Made by a program: the position numbers and the translations under genes. From the NCBI RefSeq assembly GCF_011617245.1, contig NZ_CP050152.1, positions 930,001 through 994,000 of the forward strand: DNA of 64,000 bases. Reading direction: 5' to 3'. The notes under the pieces are model-generated. The model did not search any database. It had not been told where the DNA came from and was given only the letters and a program-made list of their open reading frames with translations. This DNA is from Brevibacterium atlanticum (lineage in GTDB: Bacteria > Actinomycetota > Actinomycetes > Actinomycetales > Brevibacteriaceae). Positions 42,169-51,351 of the stretch are shown here, piece after piece (the stretch's first letter is position 1; each line of letters opens with the position of its first letter).

Positions 42169-42963
42169 TCACTTCGGAGCGTCGCCGAACCACTTCTCGT
42201 AGATCTTGTCGTACTCGCCGTTGTCCTTGATCTCCTTGATCGTGTCGTCCACGGCCTTCTTCATCTCCGAATTGCCCTTCTTCATCGAGATGCCGTAGTG
42301 CTCATCGGTCTTGATGTCGAAGCCGACCGCGAAGCCCTTGTTCTCGGTGTTGTAGTTGTACAGCACGCCGTTGTCGTTGATGACGGCGTCGACCTGACCG
42401 GTCTTGAGCGCCTCGAGTGAGAGCGGCAGGTCCTCGTAGGTGATGACCTCCGAATCCTTGAAGTTCTCGGTCGCGTAGTCGAGACCGGTGGTTCCGGCCT
42501 GCGCGGCGATCTTGAAGCCCTTGAGCCCGGCTTCGTCCTTCGCGGTCTTGTCGGCCTTCGTGAGGATCGCCTGATTCGCGTCGAAGTACGGCTCGGAGAA
42601 GTCCGTGGCCTCCTGTCGCTCGTCGGTGATCGTCGTCGCGGCAGCGGCCACATCGCACTTGTTCTGGTTGAATTCCGCGCCCGAGGTGATCGTCTCGAAG
42701 GAGGTGTTGATGATCTCCTGTTCGACGCCGAGCTTCTTGGCCACGGCGTCGACGATGTCGACGTCGAAGCCGACGACCTCGCCGTCCTTCTCGAACTGGA
42801 ACGGTTGGTAGGACAGGTGGGTGCAGGTCGTCAGCTTGCCCTCCTTGACGAGAGGGACACCGCCTTCCGCCGTCGCTGCGGGTTCCGAATCGCCTCCGCC
42901 GCAGGCGGACAGGGCGAGCATGGCGCCGACGGCGACAGTGGCCAGGGTCAAGCGTCGTTTCAT
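42169..42963 (-). CDS. Polar amino-acid ABC importer, substrate-binding lipoprotein
   Basis: A 264-aa SBP-family-3 protein. The signal peptide ends in the lipobox LSAC (Cys21). The start MKRRLTLATV gives the usual n-region. YQPFQFEKDGEVVGFDVDIVDAVAKKLG and the later QAGTTGLDYA are family hallmarks. It is anchored outside the membrane and delivers an amino acid, probably polar, to the permease. First gene of the operon. Confidence 0.93.
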   Translation of the reverse strand: MKRRLTLATVAVGAMLALSACGGGDSEPAATAEGGVPLVKEGKLTTCTHLSYQPFQFEKDGEVVGFDVDIVDAVAKKLGVEQEIINTSFETITSGAEFNQNKCDVAAAATTITDERQEATDFSEPYFDANQAILTKADKTAKDEAGLKGFKIAAQAGTTGLDYATENFKDSEVITYEDLPLSLEALKTGQVDAVINDNGVLYNYNTENKGFAVGFDIKTDEHYGISMKKGNSEMKKAVDDTIKEIKDNGEYDKIYEKWFGDAPK

Positions 42964-43136
42964 GGTTCCTCCAGTGAGTCGGTGACGGGTGTGTCACGCA
43001 TTCGCAGGCTGCCAGGTGGTCGTACCTGAGCAACGTCTGAGAGGAATCCTACCGTGAACTGAGTCACACTTCGGACCATCCGATGACCGCCGAGGCGGTT
43101 GTGACGAAATCGTAGTTCTTCCGCCGTGTGGGGATG

Positions 43137-43178
43137 AGACAGGGCCCGACCATCGCGAACGATGGTCGGGCCCTGTCT
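43137..43178 (-). terminator. Terminator after the MHS-type transporter
   Basis: A 19-bp stem (arms 43137-43155 and 43160-43178) with loop CGAA. It lies 23 nt past the transporter stop on the minus strand. No clear T-run, but the stem is strong. Confidence 0.8.
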
Positions 43179-43201
43179 GAGCTCGGTTCAGTGGCAGCCG
43201 C

Positions 43202-44644
43202 TCAGCTCAGCTGATCCTCCATGTCGAGGTCGCTCGTGTCCTTGGCCAGCCACAGGGCAGCGAAGGTGAGGACTGCGGCGGCGATGATGTAGAGGCCGCA
43301 GTAGAAGATCGTCCCACCCTCGGCCTGCCACAGCGCGACCATCGCGAAGGGAGCCGGGCCTGCGCCGATGACGCTGGCCATGTTGTAGGACACTGCCGAG
43401 CCGGTGTACCGGACGTTCGCTGGGAACAGCTCCGGCAGATAGGCAGCCATCGGCCCGAACGTCAGTCCCATGAGGATGAACCCGACGATGAGGCCGATGA
43501 CGACGCCGGCGGTGCCCGCGTTGAACAGGGCGTTGACGACGAGGCCGTAGACGGCGATGGCGACCGTCACGCCGAGCAGCATCTTCCGTCGACCCAGCTT
43601 CTCCGCCAGAGGACCGGAGACGACGGTGAAGATGCCGAAGAAGACGACGCCGATGATGAGGTAGGTGAGGAACTCGCTCTTCGTGTAGCCGAGCCCCGCG
43701 ACGAACCCCGCGGGGTCGAAGGACGTTCCGGCCGCCTCGGCGACGGTCTGTGCCTGTTCGACGGTGGCCGGTGAGGTGCCGTAGGTCAGGGTGAACGCGG
43801 TCATGAAGTAGAAGATCACGTAGGTCGCGAGCATGATGAAGGTGCCGAGGACCAGCGGCTTCCAGCTCGTGGCGAAGACGCGGCCGATGGGTGCCTTCGA
43901 GATCTGCTGCTTCTGCGCGACCAGCTGGAAGGCCGGGGTCTCCATGAGGGAGAGGCGGACCCAGAGCCCGACGGCGACGAGGATCGCCGAGAGCAGGAAC
44001 GGGATGCGCCAGCCCCAGGCGAGGAAGGCCTCGGGCGAGGTCCACGAGTTGAGGCCGACGAAGAGCAGGTTGGCGATGATGAAGCCGACCGGGGCACCGA
44101 GCTGCGGGAAGGTGCCCCAGATGGCGCGTTTGCCCTTCGGGGCGTTCTCGGTCGCCAGGAGCGCTGCACCTGACCATTCGCCGCCGAGGCCCACGCCCTG
44201 GCAGAAGCGCAGGAGGACGAGCATCGCGGGAGCGAGGACGGCCCAGCCCGGCGCCGAGGCGGTCGGGAGAAGGCCGATGAGGAACGTGCCGATGCCCATG
44301 ATGAGCAGGGAGGCGATGAGTGTCTTCTTCCGGCCGACACGGTCACCGAAGTGGCCGAAGATGATCGAGCCCAGGGGGCGGGCGACGAAGGCGACGCCGA
44401 AGATCGCGAACGAGCTCAGCAGCTGCGTCGTCGAGGTCTGGTTGGGGAAGAAGAGGGCCGGGAAGACCAGTGACGAGGCGGTCGCGTAGGCATAGAAGTC
44501 GAAGAATTCGATCGTGGTGCCGACCATCGAGGCGGTCAGGACCTTGCCGCGGGTGTTGTTCTTCCGAGTCGCTGCGATGGCGTCGGACTCGACGTCGGCG
44601 TCGGGTGAGGGGTTCGGGTTCCCCGGTTGTGTTTCGGTGGACAT
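43202..44644 (-). CDS. MFS transporter, metabolite:H+ symporter (MHS) type
   Basis: A 480-aa, 12-TM protein. GTTIEFFDFYAYATAS in TM1, GHFGDRVGRKKTL in the loop, RFCQGVGLGGEWSGAAL in TM4 and ENAPKGKRAIWG are marks of the ShiA/ProP/KgtP group, which imports organic acids, betaine or shikimate. ATG 44644 is used. It stands alone between two hairpins. Confidence 0.9.
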   Translation of the reverse strand: MSTETQPGNPNPSPDADVESDAIAATRKNNTRGKVLTASMVGTTIEFFDFYAYATASSLVFPALFFPNQTSTTQLLSSFAIFGVAFVARPLGSIIFGHFGDRVGRKKTLIASLLIMGIGTFLIGLLPTASAPGWAVLAPAMLVLLRFCQGVGLGGEWSGAALLATENAPKGKRAIWGTFPQLGAPVGFIIANLLFVGLNSWTSPEAFLAWGWRIPFLLSAILVAVGLWVRLSLMETPAFQLVAQKQQISKAPIGRVFATSWKPLVLGTFIMLATYVIFYFMTAFTLTYGTSPATVEQAQTVAEAAGTSFDPAGFVAGLGYTKSEFLTYLIIGVVFFGIFTVVSGPLAEKLGRRKMLLGVTVAIAVYGLVVNALFNAGTAGVVIGLIVGFILMGLTFGPMAAYLPELFPANVRYTGSAVSYNMASVIGAGPAPFAMVALWQAEGGTIFYCGLYIIAAAVLTFAALWLAKDTSDLDMEDQLS

Positions 44645-44713
44645 GGTGTCGTTGTGCTCCGCTGTTTCGTGAGTGCAGGCACGGGCGGGTGGTGCTCGTG
44701 TCAGTGGAAAAGG

Positions 44714-44747
44714 GCCGTCGATGCTGTGTGGGCACAGCATCGACGGC
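44714..44747 (-). terminator. Hairpin with T-run downstream of the cyclophilin gene
   Basis: A 15-bp perfect stem with loop TGGG. On the minus strand it is followed by CCCTTTTCC. It lies 135 nt past the cyclophilin stop and 70 nt before the MHS transporter start, so it could terminate the former. Confidence 0.7.
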
Positions 44748-44881
44748 GACGGATAGACACTACGCCCGTCTCACGAGATGCGCTTTCCGCGTCTCGAAAG
44801 TCGAGATTGCTCGGTCATCCGAATATTTTCGCGGGCGGGTGACCAGCAGGGATGCGGTCGGGCCTCTTCTGTGGGCACGGC

Positions 44882-45613
44882 TCAGTCGTCGACGGAGACT
44901 CCGGTGATGGTGACCTTCTCCTTCGGAGCGCCGTCGCCGGCACCGGAGTCCGTGCCCTTGTCGGCGATGTCGGACACGGTCTTCGTGCTGTCCTCGTCGA
45001 GGGAGCCGAAGACGGTGTAGTCCGGCGGCAGCGAACTGTCGTCGTAGACGACGAAGAACTGGGAGCCGTTGGTGTCGGGTCCGGCGTTGGCCATGGCCAG
45101 TGTCCCGGCCGGATAGGTCTCGGAGCCGTCGACCTCGTCGGCGAACGAGTAGCCGGGTCCGCCCGAACCGGTGCCGGTGGGGTCGCCGCACTGGAGGACG
45201 AAGATGCCTTCGGTGGTCAGGCGGTGGCAGTCGGTGTCGGCGAAGTACTTCTGCTTCGCCAGGGACAGGAAGCTGTTGACGGTGCAGGGGGCTCCGTCGG
45301 CGTCGAGGGTCACGGCCAGATCGCCGGCGTTCGTGGCGATCGTGGCTGTGACCTTGCCCTTCGCCTGCGGCTTCTCATCAGGGGTGTCGACGTCCTTGGC
45401 CCCGGACTGGGAGTCCTTGAGGTAGGAGCAGGTGCCGGCTGCGGCTTCGGTCGAGGTCTCCGCGCTGGTCGCACCGTCATCTTCCGAATCGGACGATCCG
45501 CACCCGGTCAGCAGCAGAAGGGCAAGCACAGCGAGGGCTGCCAGGGCCAGCAGCGCGGCTGACTTCGGTCGATGGGTGAGGGCATGAGAGCGACTGCGCG
45601 CAGGGTGATCCAT
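44882..45613 (-). CDS. Lipoprotein cyclophilin-type peptidyl-prolyl isomerase
   Basis: A 243-aa secreted lipoprotein. The signal peptide ends LLTGC (Cys38). An acidic, Ser/Thr/Ala-rich linker (about 40-65) leads to a cyclophilin fold with TVNSFLSLAKQKYFADTDCHRL, FVLQCGDPTGTGSGGPGY and LAMANAGPDTNGSQFFVVY. It is expected to speed proline isomerisation in exported proteins. The start at ATG 45613 has GAAGG upstream. The longer frame to 45931 overlaps the next gene. Confidence 0.9.
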   Translation of the reverse strand: MDHPARSRSHALTHRPKSAALLALAALAVLALLLLTGCGSSDSEDDGATSAETSTEAAAGTCSYLKDSQSGAKDVDTPDEKPQAKGKVTATIATNAGDLAVTLDADGAPCTVNSFLSLAKQKYFADTDCHRLTTEGIFVLQCGDPTGTGSGGPGYSFADEVDGSETYPAGTLAMANAGPDTNGSQFFVVYDDSSLPPDYTVFGSLDEDSTKTVSDIADKGTDSGAGDGAPKEKVTITGVSVDD

Positions 45614-45662
45614 GCCTTCATCGTAGCGGCCGCGCGAACGACCGCGATCGCGGTCGCCGTGA

Positions 45663-45732
45663 TCGAGACAACGCCGCAGGGCCGAGACACCTGTGCACAC
45701 ACAGTGGTCTCGGCACTCGGCCGTTGTCTCGA
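45663..45732 (-). terminator. Two-tier hairpin after the DHA1-type MFS gene
   Basis: Outer arms TCGAGACAACG at 45663-45673 and CGTTGTCTCGA at 45722-45732, with an inner stem CCGAGAC/GTCTCGG (45682-45688, 45707-45713). It lies 24 nt past the MFS stop on the minus strand. Confidence 0.75.
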
Positions 45733-45755
45733 CAGGGTCCCGGGTGGAGGTGCGC

Positions 45756-46973
45756 TCAGGTCTCGACGGAGGTGCGGGTGCTCTTGTCGGGGGAGCCGCC
45801 TCGACGGAGGAAGATCGCGACGGAGATGACGATGAGTCCGGCCAGACAGAGCCCGACGCCGACCCAGGCGGGTGCACGGTAGCCCAGGCCTGCGGTGATG
45901 ACGATGCCGCCGAGCCACGCGCCGAGGGCATTGGCGAGGTTGAAGGCGGCGTGGTTCATGGCTGCGGACAGGCTCGGGGCGTCGTGGGATTCGCGGAACA
46001 GGCGCATCTGCAGGGCTGTGGTGATCATCGATCCGGAGATGCCGATGAGGAAGAGGGCGACGATCGCGATCGCCGCGATCTGGGTGAAGGCACCGAAGGC
46101 GGCGAGCACGAGGGCGGAGAGGATCATGCCGCCGGTGGACGCGCGTTCGATGGACTTGTCGACGAGTGGTCCGGCGATGAGGGAGCCGGCGGTCATGCCG
46201 AGTCCGTAGACGGCGAGCACCCAGGGGATCGCGATCTCGGGGACACCGGCAACGTCGGTCATGGTCGGGGTGATGTAGGTGTAGACGGCGAACATGCCGC
46301 CGAAGCCGACGGATCCGGCCACGAGCGTGAGGATGATCTGCACGCGACCGAGCGCCTTGATCTCCCCGCGAGCCGAGGGCACCTCTCCGGCGCCGATGCT
46401 CACGCGGGGGACGGCGAGGGCGACCATGATGACGGTGAGGACGCCGAGGGCGGCGACGAGGGCGTAGGCGCTGCGCCAGCCGAGCATGTTGCCCAGTGCC
46501 GCGGCGAAGGGGACGCCGAAGATGTTCGCGATGGTCAGGCCGAGCATCACCCGGGACATTGCGCGTCCGCGGCGGTTGGCCGGGACGAGGGAGGCGGCGA
46601 CGACCGCTCCGATGCCGAGGTAGGCGCCGTGGGGCAGGCCCGAGACGAAGCGGGCGATGTTGAACAGGGTCGCGGTCGGTGCGAGCATCGAAGCGAGGTT
46701 GCCGAGGGCGAAGAGTCCCATCAGGCACAGGAGCAGGATCTTGCGGTCCATATGCGCCGCGATGGTCGTGATCAGGGGTGCTCCGACGACGACGCCGATC
46801 GCGTAGAACGACACCGCGTGGCCGGCCTGGGGGACCGTGATGCCGAGTTCGTCGGCGATCATCGGCAGCAGACCCATCGTCGCGAATTCGGTCACGCCGA
46901 TGGCGAAGGCGCCGATCGCCAGGGCGAAGACGGCGAATTTATAGACTCCGCGGGAGACCGGGGCATCGCTCAT
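45756..46973 (-). CDS. MFS transporter, DHA1/AraJ type
   Basis: A 405-aa, 12-TM protein. FAIGVTEFATMGLLPMIADEL in TM1, a conserved MDRKILLLCLMGLFALGN loop and RFVSGLPHGAYLGIG in TM4 mark the arabinose-efflux/purine-efflux group. The role is likely small-molecule efflux. It lies 144 nt downstream of the pca genes on the same strand, so aromatic-related transport is possible but not shown. Confidence 0.87.
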   Translation of the reverse strand: MSDAPVSRGVYKFAVFALAIGAFAIGVTEFATMGLLPMIADELGITVPQAGHAVSFYAIGVVVGAPLITTIAAHMDRKILLLCLMGLFALGNLASMLAPTATLFNIARFVSGLPHGAYLGIGAVVAASLVPANRRGRAMSRVMLGLTIANIFGVPFAAALGNMLGWRSAYALVAALGVLTVIMVALAVPRVSIGAGEVPSARGEIKALGRVQIILTLVAGSVGFGGMFAVYTYITPTMTDVAGVPEIAIPWVLAVYGLGMTAGSLIAGPLVDKSIERASTGGMILSALVLAAFGAFTQIAAIAIVALFLIGISGSMITTALQMRLFRESHDAPSLSAAMNHAAFNLANALGAWLGGIVITAGLGYRAPAWVGVGLCLAGLIVISVAIFLRRGGSPDKSTRTSVET

Positions 46974-47117
46974 AGGACTCCTTCGGAGACATGGGGTGTG
47001 GGGGACGACCGCACCAGCCTATTGCCCATCGCGGCTCCTCGGAAGTGCAGAAGGACGCAATGTGACGATTCGAACAGGCGTCGGCCCGACGTCGGACACC
47101 CTCGCCGAGGAGACCGC

Positions 47118-48446
47118 TCAGTCCGCGTTCTCCTCCGCATCGACCTCGGCGAGGGCCTGGGAGGCGACGGAGAACGCGGTGTTCGCGCTCGGCACCGAGC
47201 AGTAGATGGCCGACTGGAGGAGGACTTCCTTGATCTCGTCGCGGGTCAGCCCGTTGCGCAGTGCCGCCTTGACGTGCATCGCGAGTTCGGCTTCGTGACC
47301 GCCGGCGATCATGGCCGTGAGCGTGATCGCCGAGCGCATGCGACGTTCCAGACCGGGCCGCGTCCAGATCTCGCCCCACGCATAGCGGGTGATGAGGTCC
47401 TGGAAGTCGGCAGTGAAGTCGTCGACCTTCGCATTCGCCCGATCGACGTGGGCGTCGGAGAGGACTTCGCGGCGCACGGTCATCCCGGCCTCGCGGACCT
47501 CGTCGCGGCTGGCCCCCCGCGGTCCCGAAGCGGTGGGCAGCGCGGCTGCACCTGGGGCAACCCCCGCACCGGCGGATCCTCCGGCACCCGCGGCACCGCC
47601 GGCTCCGGCGCCGAGGCCCTTGCCGCCGAAGAAGTCCGCGAGCAGTCCCGCGGTCACCTCCGGTGCCTCGGCGGGCACCAGGTGGGCGGCTCCCTCGATG
47701 ACCTCGAGGAGGGCGCCGGGAACGGCGTTAGCGATCTCGGCGAGCTTCGTGGGCGGGGTCGGCTGATCCTCGGAGCCGGCGACGGCGAGGACCGGGCGGG
47801 TGATCTCGGGCAGGCGCTCGCGGACATCGAAGTCGGCCAGCGCATAGCAGAGGGAGGCGTAGGAGAACCGGTCGGCATCCTGGAGCGAGTGCAGCAGTGC
47901 GGCCGAGGCCTCCGGCTCGCGGTCCATGAAGCCCTCACCGAACCAGCGCTGTGCCGAACCGATGATCTGAGTCGGTGTGCCCGAGGTGGCCACAGTCTGA
48001 GCGCGCTCCTCCCAGGCGGTGGTCTCACCGATCTTCGCGCCGGTGCAGAACACGGAGATGCGTCCGAAGCGGTCGGCGTGGTCGAGGGCCAGCTGCAGGG
48101 CAATGGCTCCGCCGATCGAATCGCCGGCGAGGTCGACTGGCACGGAAGGGTTCGCCACGTCGGGGAGGACCCGTTCAAGGGTGGACAGGACCGCCTCGGC
48201 GAGGTCGGCCATCGTGATCCGCGGAGCCACCGAGGCCTCCGCTGGAACCGTGACCGGGGTCGAGCGGCCGTGACCGGGCAGGTCGATGCCGATGACCGTC
48301 GTCTCCGGACTCACCGCCGCGAATTCGGTCGCGGCCCGCTGCCACAGCGCGGCCACGGAGGTGCCCAGCGAGGGCAGGACGACGAGGACCCGGGCCTCGC
48401 CGGTCGGGGTCGTGGGGGCGGCGAGAACGGATGCGGTGAGCTCCAT
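47118..48446 (-). CDS. pcaL: Bifunctional 3-oxoadipate enol-lactonase/4-carboxymuconolactone decarboxylase
   Basis: A 442-aa fusion catalysing two successive steps of protocatechuate breakdown. The N-terminal alpha/beta hydrolase (about 1-265) has VDLAGDSIGGAIALQLAL, where the nucleophile elbow Ser is in GDSIGG, and a late AAHLVP histidine. A Gly/Ala/Pro-rich linker (about 270-310) follows. The C-terminal CMD domain has RREVLSDAHVDRA and TLTAMIAGGHEAELAMHVKAALRNG. The start is ATG 48446 rather than GTG 48455. It lies 27 nt after pcaB. This fusion is usual in actinobacteria. Confidence 0.95.
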   Translation of the reverse strand: MELTASVLAAPTTPTGEARVLVVLPSLGTSVAALWQRAATEFAAVSPETTVIGIDLPGHGRSTPVTVPAEASVAPRITMADLAEAVLSTLERVLPDVANPSVPVDLAGDSIGGAIALQLALDHADRFGRISVFCTGAKIGETTAWEERAQTVATSGTPTQIIGSAQRWFGEGFMDREPEASAALLHSLQDADRFSYASLCYALADFDVRERLPEITRPVLAVAGSEDQPTPPTKLAEIANAVPGALLEVIEGAAHLVPAEAPEVTAGLLADFFGGKGLGAGAGGAAGAGGSAGAGVAPGAAALPTASGPRGASRDEVREAGMTVRREVLSDAHVDRANAKVDDFTADFQDLITRYAWGEIWTRPGLERRMRSAITLTAMIAGGHEAELAMHVKAALRNGLTRDEIKEVLLQSAIYCSVPSANTAFSVASQALAEVDAEENAD

Positions 48447-48473
48447 GGATGTCACTTTCTCAGTCGGGATGTG

Positions 48474-49844
48474 TCAGTCGAAGGGCGGCAGGTCGATCTC
48501 CTGCGGTCCGGATTCGTCGATGGTGGCAAGGATGGTCCGGCGGATGTCCTCGGCCTCTCCGAGGTAGGACTCAGGAGTGAAGAACTCGGTGATGCCGTCC
48601 TCGTCACCGACCGCCTCGCGCAGCGCAGCCACGGGGTCGGAGTCGGGGGCGATGATGGCGGCGACCTGGTCCTTGGTCAGTCGGTCGCCGAAGACGATGG
48701 CGAGCTTCTCCCCGAAGATCCCGGGGGAGGCGGCATCGAGGTTCGCCCGCATGGCCTCGGGGTTCACCTGCAGGCCCACGATCATCTCATCGAGGATGGT
48801 CAGGGACGAGATCGCCAAGGTCATGAGTTCGGACAGCGCCGGCCATTCGGCATGCCAGGCACCGTCGGAGCGTTCTTCGACCGCTTCGGCGGCGGCCGTG
48901 GTCAGCGTGGACAGCGCTCCGGGCACGCGCATGCCGTTGCGGTGGAGGAGCACCGCCGAGGTGGGGTTCGATTTGTGCGGCATCGCTGATGATCCGCCGG
49001 TCGACGACAGCGACAGCTCCCCGATCTCGGGGCGGACGCCGACGAGGACGTCGCGGGCGATCGAGGCGCCCACGGTCACGCATTGGGCGAGGTGGGATCC
49101 CCAGGAGAGGATGCGCACGCGGTCCGTGTGCCAGGGGACGGGGATCTGGGTGAGCGCGGCATCGGGGCCGACCATCTGGACGTGGAATTCGCGCAGCAGC
49201 GAGTCGGTGGACTCTCCGGCGAACCAGCGGATGGCGGCCCGTGTGCCCGCGGCCCCGCCGACCTGCACATAGTCGACATAGGGGGCCTGGCCTTGGACTT
49301 CGTTGACCTCGGCGGCCCATGTGGCTGCCTTGAGTCCGAACGTCGTCGGCAGCGCCGGTTGGGTGAGAGTGCGCGCCAGGCACAGGGTCTCGGCATGGGA
49401 GTTCGAGAGGTCGACGAGGGAGGCGCCGATGACCTCGAGCCGGGCCTGGAGTTGGCGCACCACGCGGGAGACGAGCAGCCCGATGGCCGTGTCGATGACG
49501 TCCTGACTGGTCAGGCCCCGGTGCAGACACCGTGAGGCCTCCGGGCCCAGCCGTTTGCGAACGAGGCCGAGAAACGGGATGAGCGGGTTGCCGCCGGACT
49601 CGGCGGCCTCACCCAGGGACTCGAGCTCGGTGTGATCGTCCGTGAGCGATCGGACGGTGGCATCGATGGCGGCGGCCACCTCGGCGCGGGTCTCCGACGG
49701 CACCAGCCCCACCCGTCCCTGGGCGACGATCCACGCGGTCTCGACCTGCCCGATCGCGGAGATGAGCGCGGTGTCGTCGATGGCTTCGGCGCCCCTCAAG
49801 TCGCCGGGGGCGAAGAGGAAGCGGGTGTGGGTGGTGTCGGTCAT
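48474..49844 (-). CDS. pcaB: 3-carboxy-cis,cis-muconate cycloisomerase
   Basis: A 456-aa fumarase/aspartase-superfamily enzyme forming 4-carboxymuconolactone. HRGLTSQDVIDTA near residue 105 and the signature GGSSAMPHKSNPTSAVLL near 280 are diagnostic. ATG 49844 begins 4 nt after the pcaG stop, so the genes are coupled. The frame open to 50279 is antisense-like overlap inside pcaG and is rejected. Confidence 0.95.
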   Translation of the reverse strand: MTDTTHTRFLFAPGDLRGAEAIDDTALISAIGQVETAWIVAQGRVGLVPSETRAEVAAAIDATVRSLTDDHTELESLGEAAESGGNPLIPFLGLVRKRLGPEASRCLHRGLTSQDVIDTAIGLLVSRVVRQLQARLEVIGASLVDLSNSHAETLCLARTLTQPALPTTFGLKAATWAAEVNEVQGQAPYVDYVQVGGAAGTRAAIRWFAGESTDSLLREFHVQMVGPDAALTQIPVPWHTDRVRILSWGSHLAQCVTVGASIARDVLVGVRPEIGELSLSSTGGSSAMPHKSNPTSAVLLHRNGMRVPGALSTLTTAAAEAVEERSDGAWHAEWPALSELMTLAISSLTILDEMIVGLQVNPEAMRANLDAASPGIFGEKLAIVFGDRLTKDQVAAIIAPDSDPVAALREAVGDEDGITEFFTPESYLGEAEDIRRTILATIDESGPQEIDLPPFD

Positions 49845-49848
49845 TGCG

Positions 49849-50433
49849 TCAGTCCTCGTGGCCGGGGAATCGGAGGAAGGGGGTTTCCTCCTCACCCTGC
49901 AACCGTATGTCGAAGTGCAGCGATCCGTCAGCCCCTCGGGTGGCGATGAGGCGTCGACGGTCGGCCTCGTCGAGTGAGGACAGGAGCGGGTCGGCGGCCA
50001 GCGCTTCGGTGTCCTCGGGCAGGTAGATTCTGGTGAAGAGGCGGCTGAGGAGGCCTCGGGCGAAGATGACGACGCTGATGAATGGGGCCTTGCCGGCCTC
50101 GGTGGTGCCGGGGTTGACGGTGGAGAAGCTGAACTCGCCCTCGGGGTCGACGGCGGCGCGACCGAAGCCGGTGAAGGTGAAGCCGTTGCGGCGCAGCGAA
50201 CCCGTCTGACGGGGAACCTCGCCGTTCTCGTCGGGCTGCCAGATCTCGAGGATCGCGTCCGGGACTCGCTCGCCCGCACCGTCGTAGACGGCTCCGGTCA
50301 GCTGCACGGCCCGTGCGGAGCCGGCGGGCACGAGTTCGTTGTCGTGGTCATACGGCAGGGCATAGCCGTAGAACGGGCCGACGGTCTGGCCAGGGGTGGG
50401 TGTCAGGTCCGGGGTTCCGGTGAGATCAGTCAT
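49849..50433 (-). CDS. pcaG: Protocatechuate 3,4-dioxygenase, alpha subunit
   Basis: A 194-aa intradiol dioxygenase subunit. TPGQTVGPFYGYALPY opens the protein, and LEIWQPDENGEVPRQ and FSFSTVNPG are family features. The alpha chain lacks the full iron ligand set of PcaH. ATG 50433 lies within the last codons of pcaH (8-nt overlap), supporting equal translation of the two subunits. Confidence 0.95.
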   Translation of the reverse strand: MTDLTGTPDLTPTPGQTVGPFYGYALPYDHDNELVPAGSARAVQLTGAVYDGAGERVPDAILEIWQPDENGEVPRQTGSLRRNGFTFTGFGRAAVDPEGEFSFSTVNPGTTEAGKAPFISVVIFARGLLSRLFTRIYLPEDTEALAADPLLSSLDEADRRRLIATRGADGSLHFDIRLQGEEETPFLRFPGHED

Positions 50434-51286
50434 CGTCCTCTTCCTCCATCCAGGTCCGGTTGGCTCCGGTGAGCACGATGTCCCAGTTGTAGCCCATGAG
50501 GAATTCGTGCTCGGTGATGTTGTGGTCATACGTCGCGACCAGGCGGTCGCGGGCCTTCTGGTCGGTGATCGACTGGTAGATCGGGTCGAGGGCGAAGAGC
50601 GGATCCCCGGGGAAGTACATCTGGGTGATCATGCGCTGGGTGAACTCGGATCCGAAGAGTGAGAAGTGGATGTGGGCGGGCCGCCACGCGTTGTGGTGGT
50701 TCTTCCACGGGTAGGGGCCCGGCTTGATCGTGGTGAACGAATACTCGCCGTTCGGCCCGGTCAGAGTGCGACCGACGCCGGTGAAGTTCGGGTCGATCGG
50801 GGCCGGGTGCTGGTCGCGCTTGTGGATGTAGCGGCCGGCCGAGTTCGCCTGCCAGATCTCGACGAGCTGGCCCTTCACAGGTCGGCCGTCACCGTCGAGG
50901 ACGCGTCCGGTGACACGGATGCGCTCGCCGATGGGCTCGCCGTCGGCCTGGATCGTCAGGTCCGATTCGAGGGTTCCGATGTCGCGGTGGCCGAAGGCGG
51001 GGGAGAAGAGTTCGATCGTCTCCGGGTCGGTGTGACGGGGATCCTTCGTCGGGTGGCGCAGGATCGATGACCGGTAGGGCCGGTAGTCCAGGCGCGGCTG
51101 GGTCTCGGGCTTCTTCCCGGCGGCCACCTCCTGCTTGTACTGCGATTCGATGCTGTCGATCTCCGCGGACAGGGTCGCCTGGGATTCGGCGGCGTCATCG
51201 GGACCCTTCACTGCCTCGTTGATGACGGTCGGGGAATCGAAAGCCTCGGTGGGCTCATCGGTGTCCGAGGTCTGGTGCTGACTCAT
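50426..51286 (-). CDS. pcaH: Protocatechuate 3,4-dioxygenase, beta subunit
   Basis: A 286-aa catalytic subunit cleaving protocatechuate to 3-carboxymuconate. The iron-ligand regions are visible: GRYIHKRDQHPAPIDPNFTG (Tyr) and PYPWKNHHNAWRPAHIHFSLFG (Tyr and two His). An acidic N-terminal extension of about 45 residues precedes the core. ATG 51286 has AAAGG upstream. It is 65 nt downstream of pobA. Confidence 0.95.
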   Translation of the reverse strand: MSQHQTSDTDEPTEAFDSPTVINEAVKGPDDAAESQATLSAEIDSIESQYKQEVAAGKKPETQPRLDYRPYRSSILRHPTKDPRHTDPETIELFSPAFGHRDIGTLESDLTIQADGEPIGERIRVTGRVLDGDGRPVKGQLVEIWQANSAGRYIHKRDQHPAPIDPNFTGVGRTLTGPNGEYSFTTIKPGPYPWKNHHNAWRPAHIHFSLFGSEFTQRMITQMYFPGDPLFALDPIYQSITDQKARDRLVATYDHNITEHEFLMGYNWDIVLTGANRTWMEEEDDD

Positions 51287-51351
51287 CGTCGAACCTTTCT
51301 CTTGTGGTGCTGATATGTGTGTGGGGTGCGCGGGCTGGGTGGGGGAGCGGC

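Noticed and set aside
47118..48446. pcaL fusion as a novel enzyme
   Set aside because: The enol-lactonase/decarboxylase fusion is the usual form in actinobacteria; only the Gly/Ala linker is variable.
45693..48989. 1098-codon open frame on the plus strand
   Set aside because: It runs antisense across the MFS, pcaL and pcaB genes, whose products are clearly recognisable. Its translation is Gly/Asp/Glu/Arg-rich with no domain, a typical high-GC shadow.
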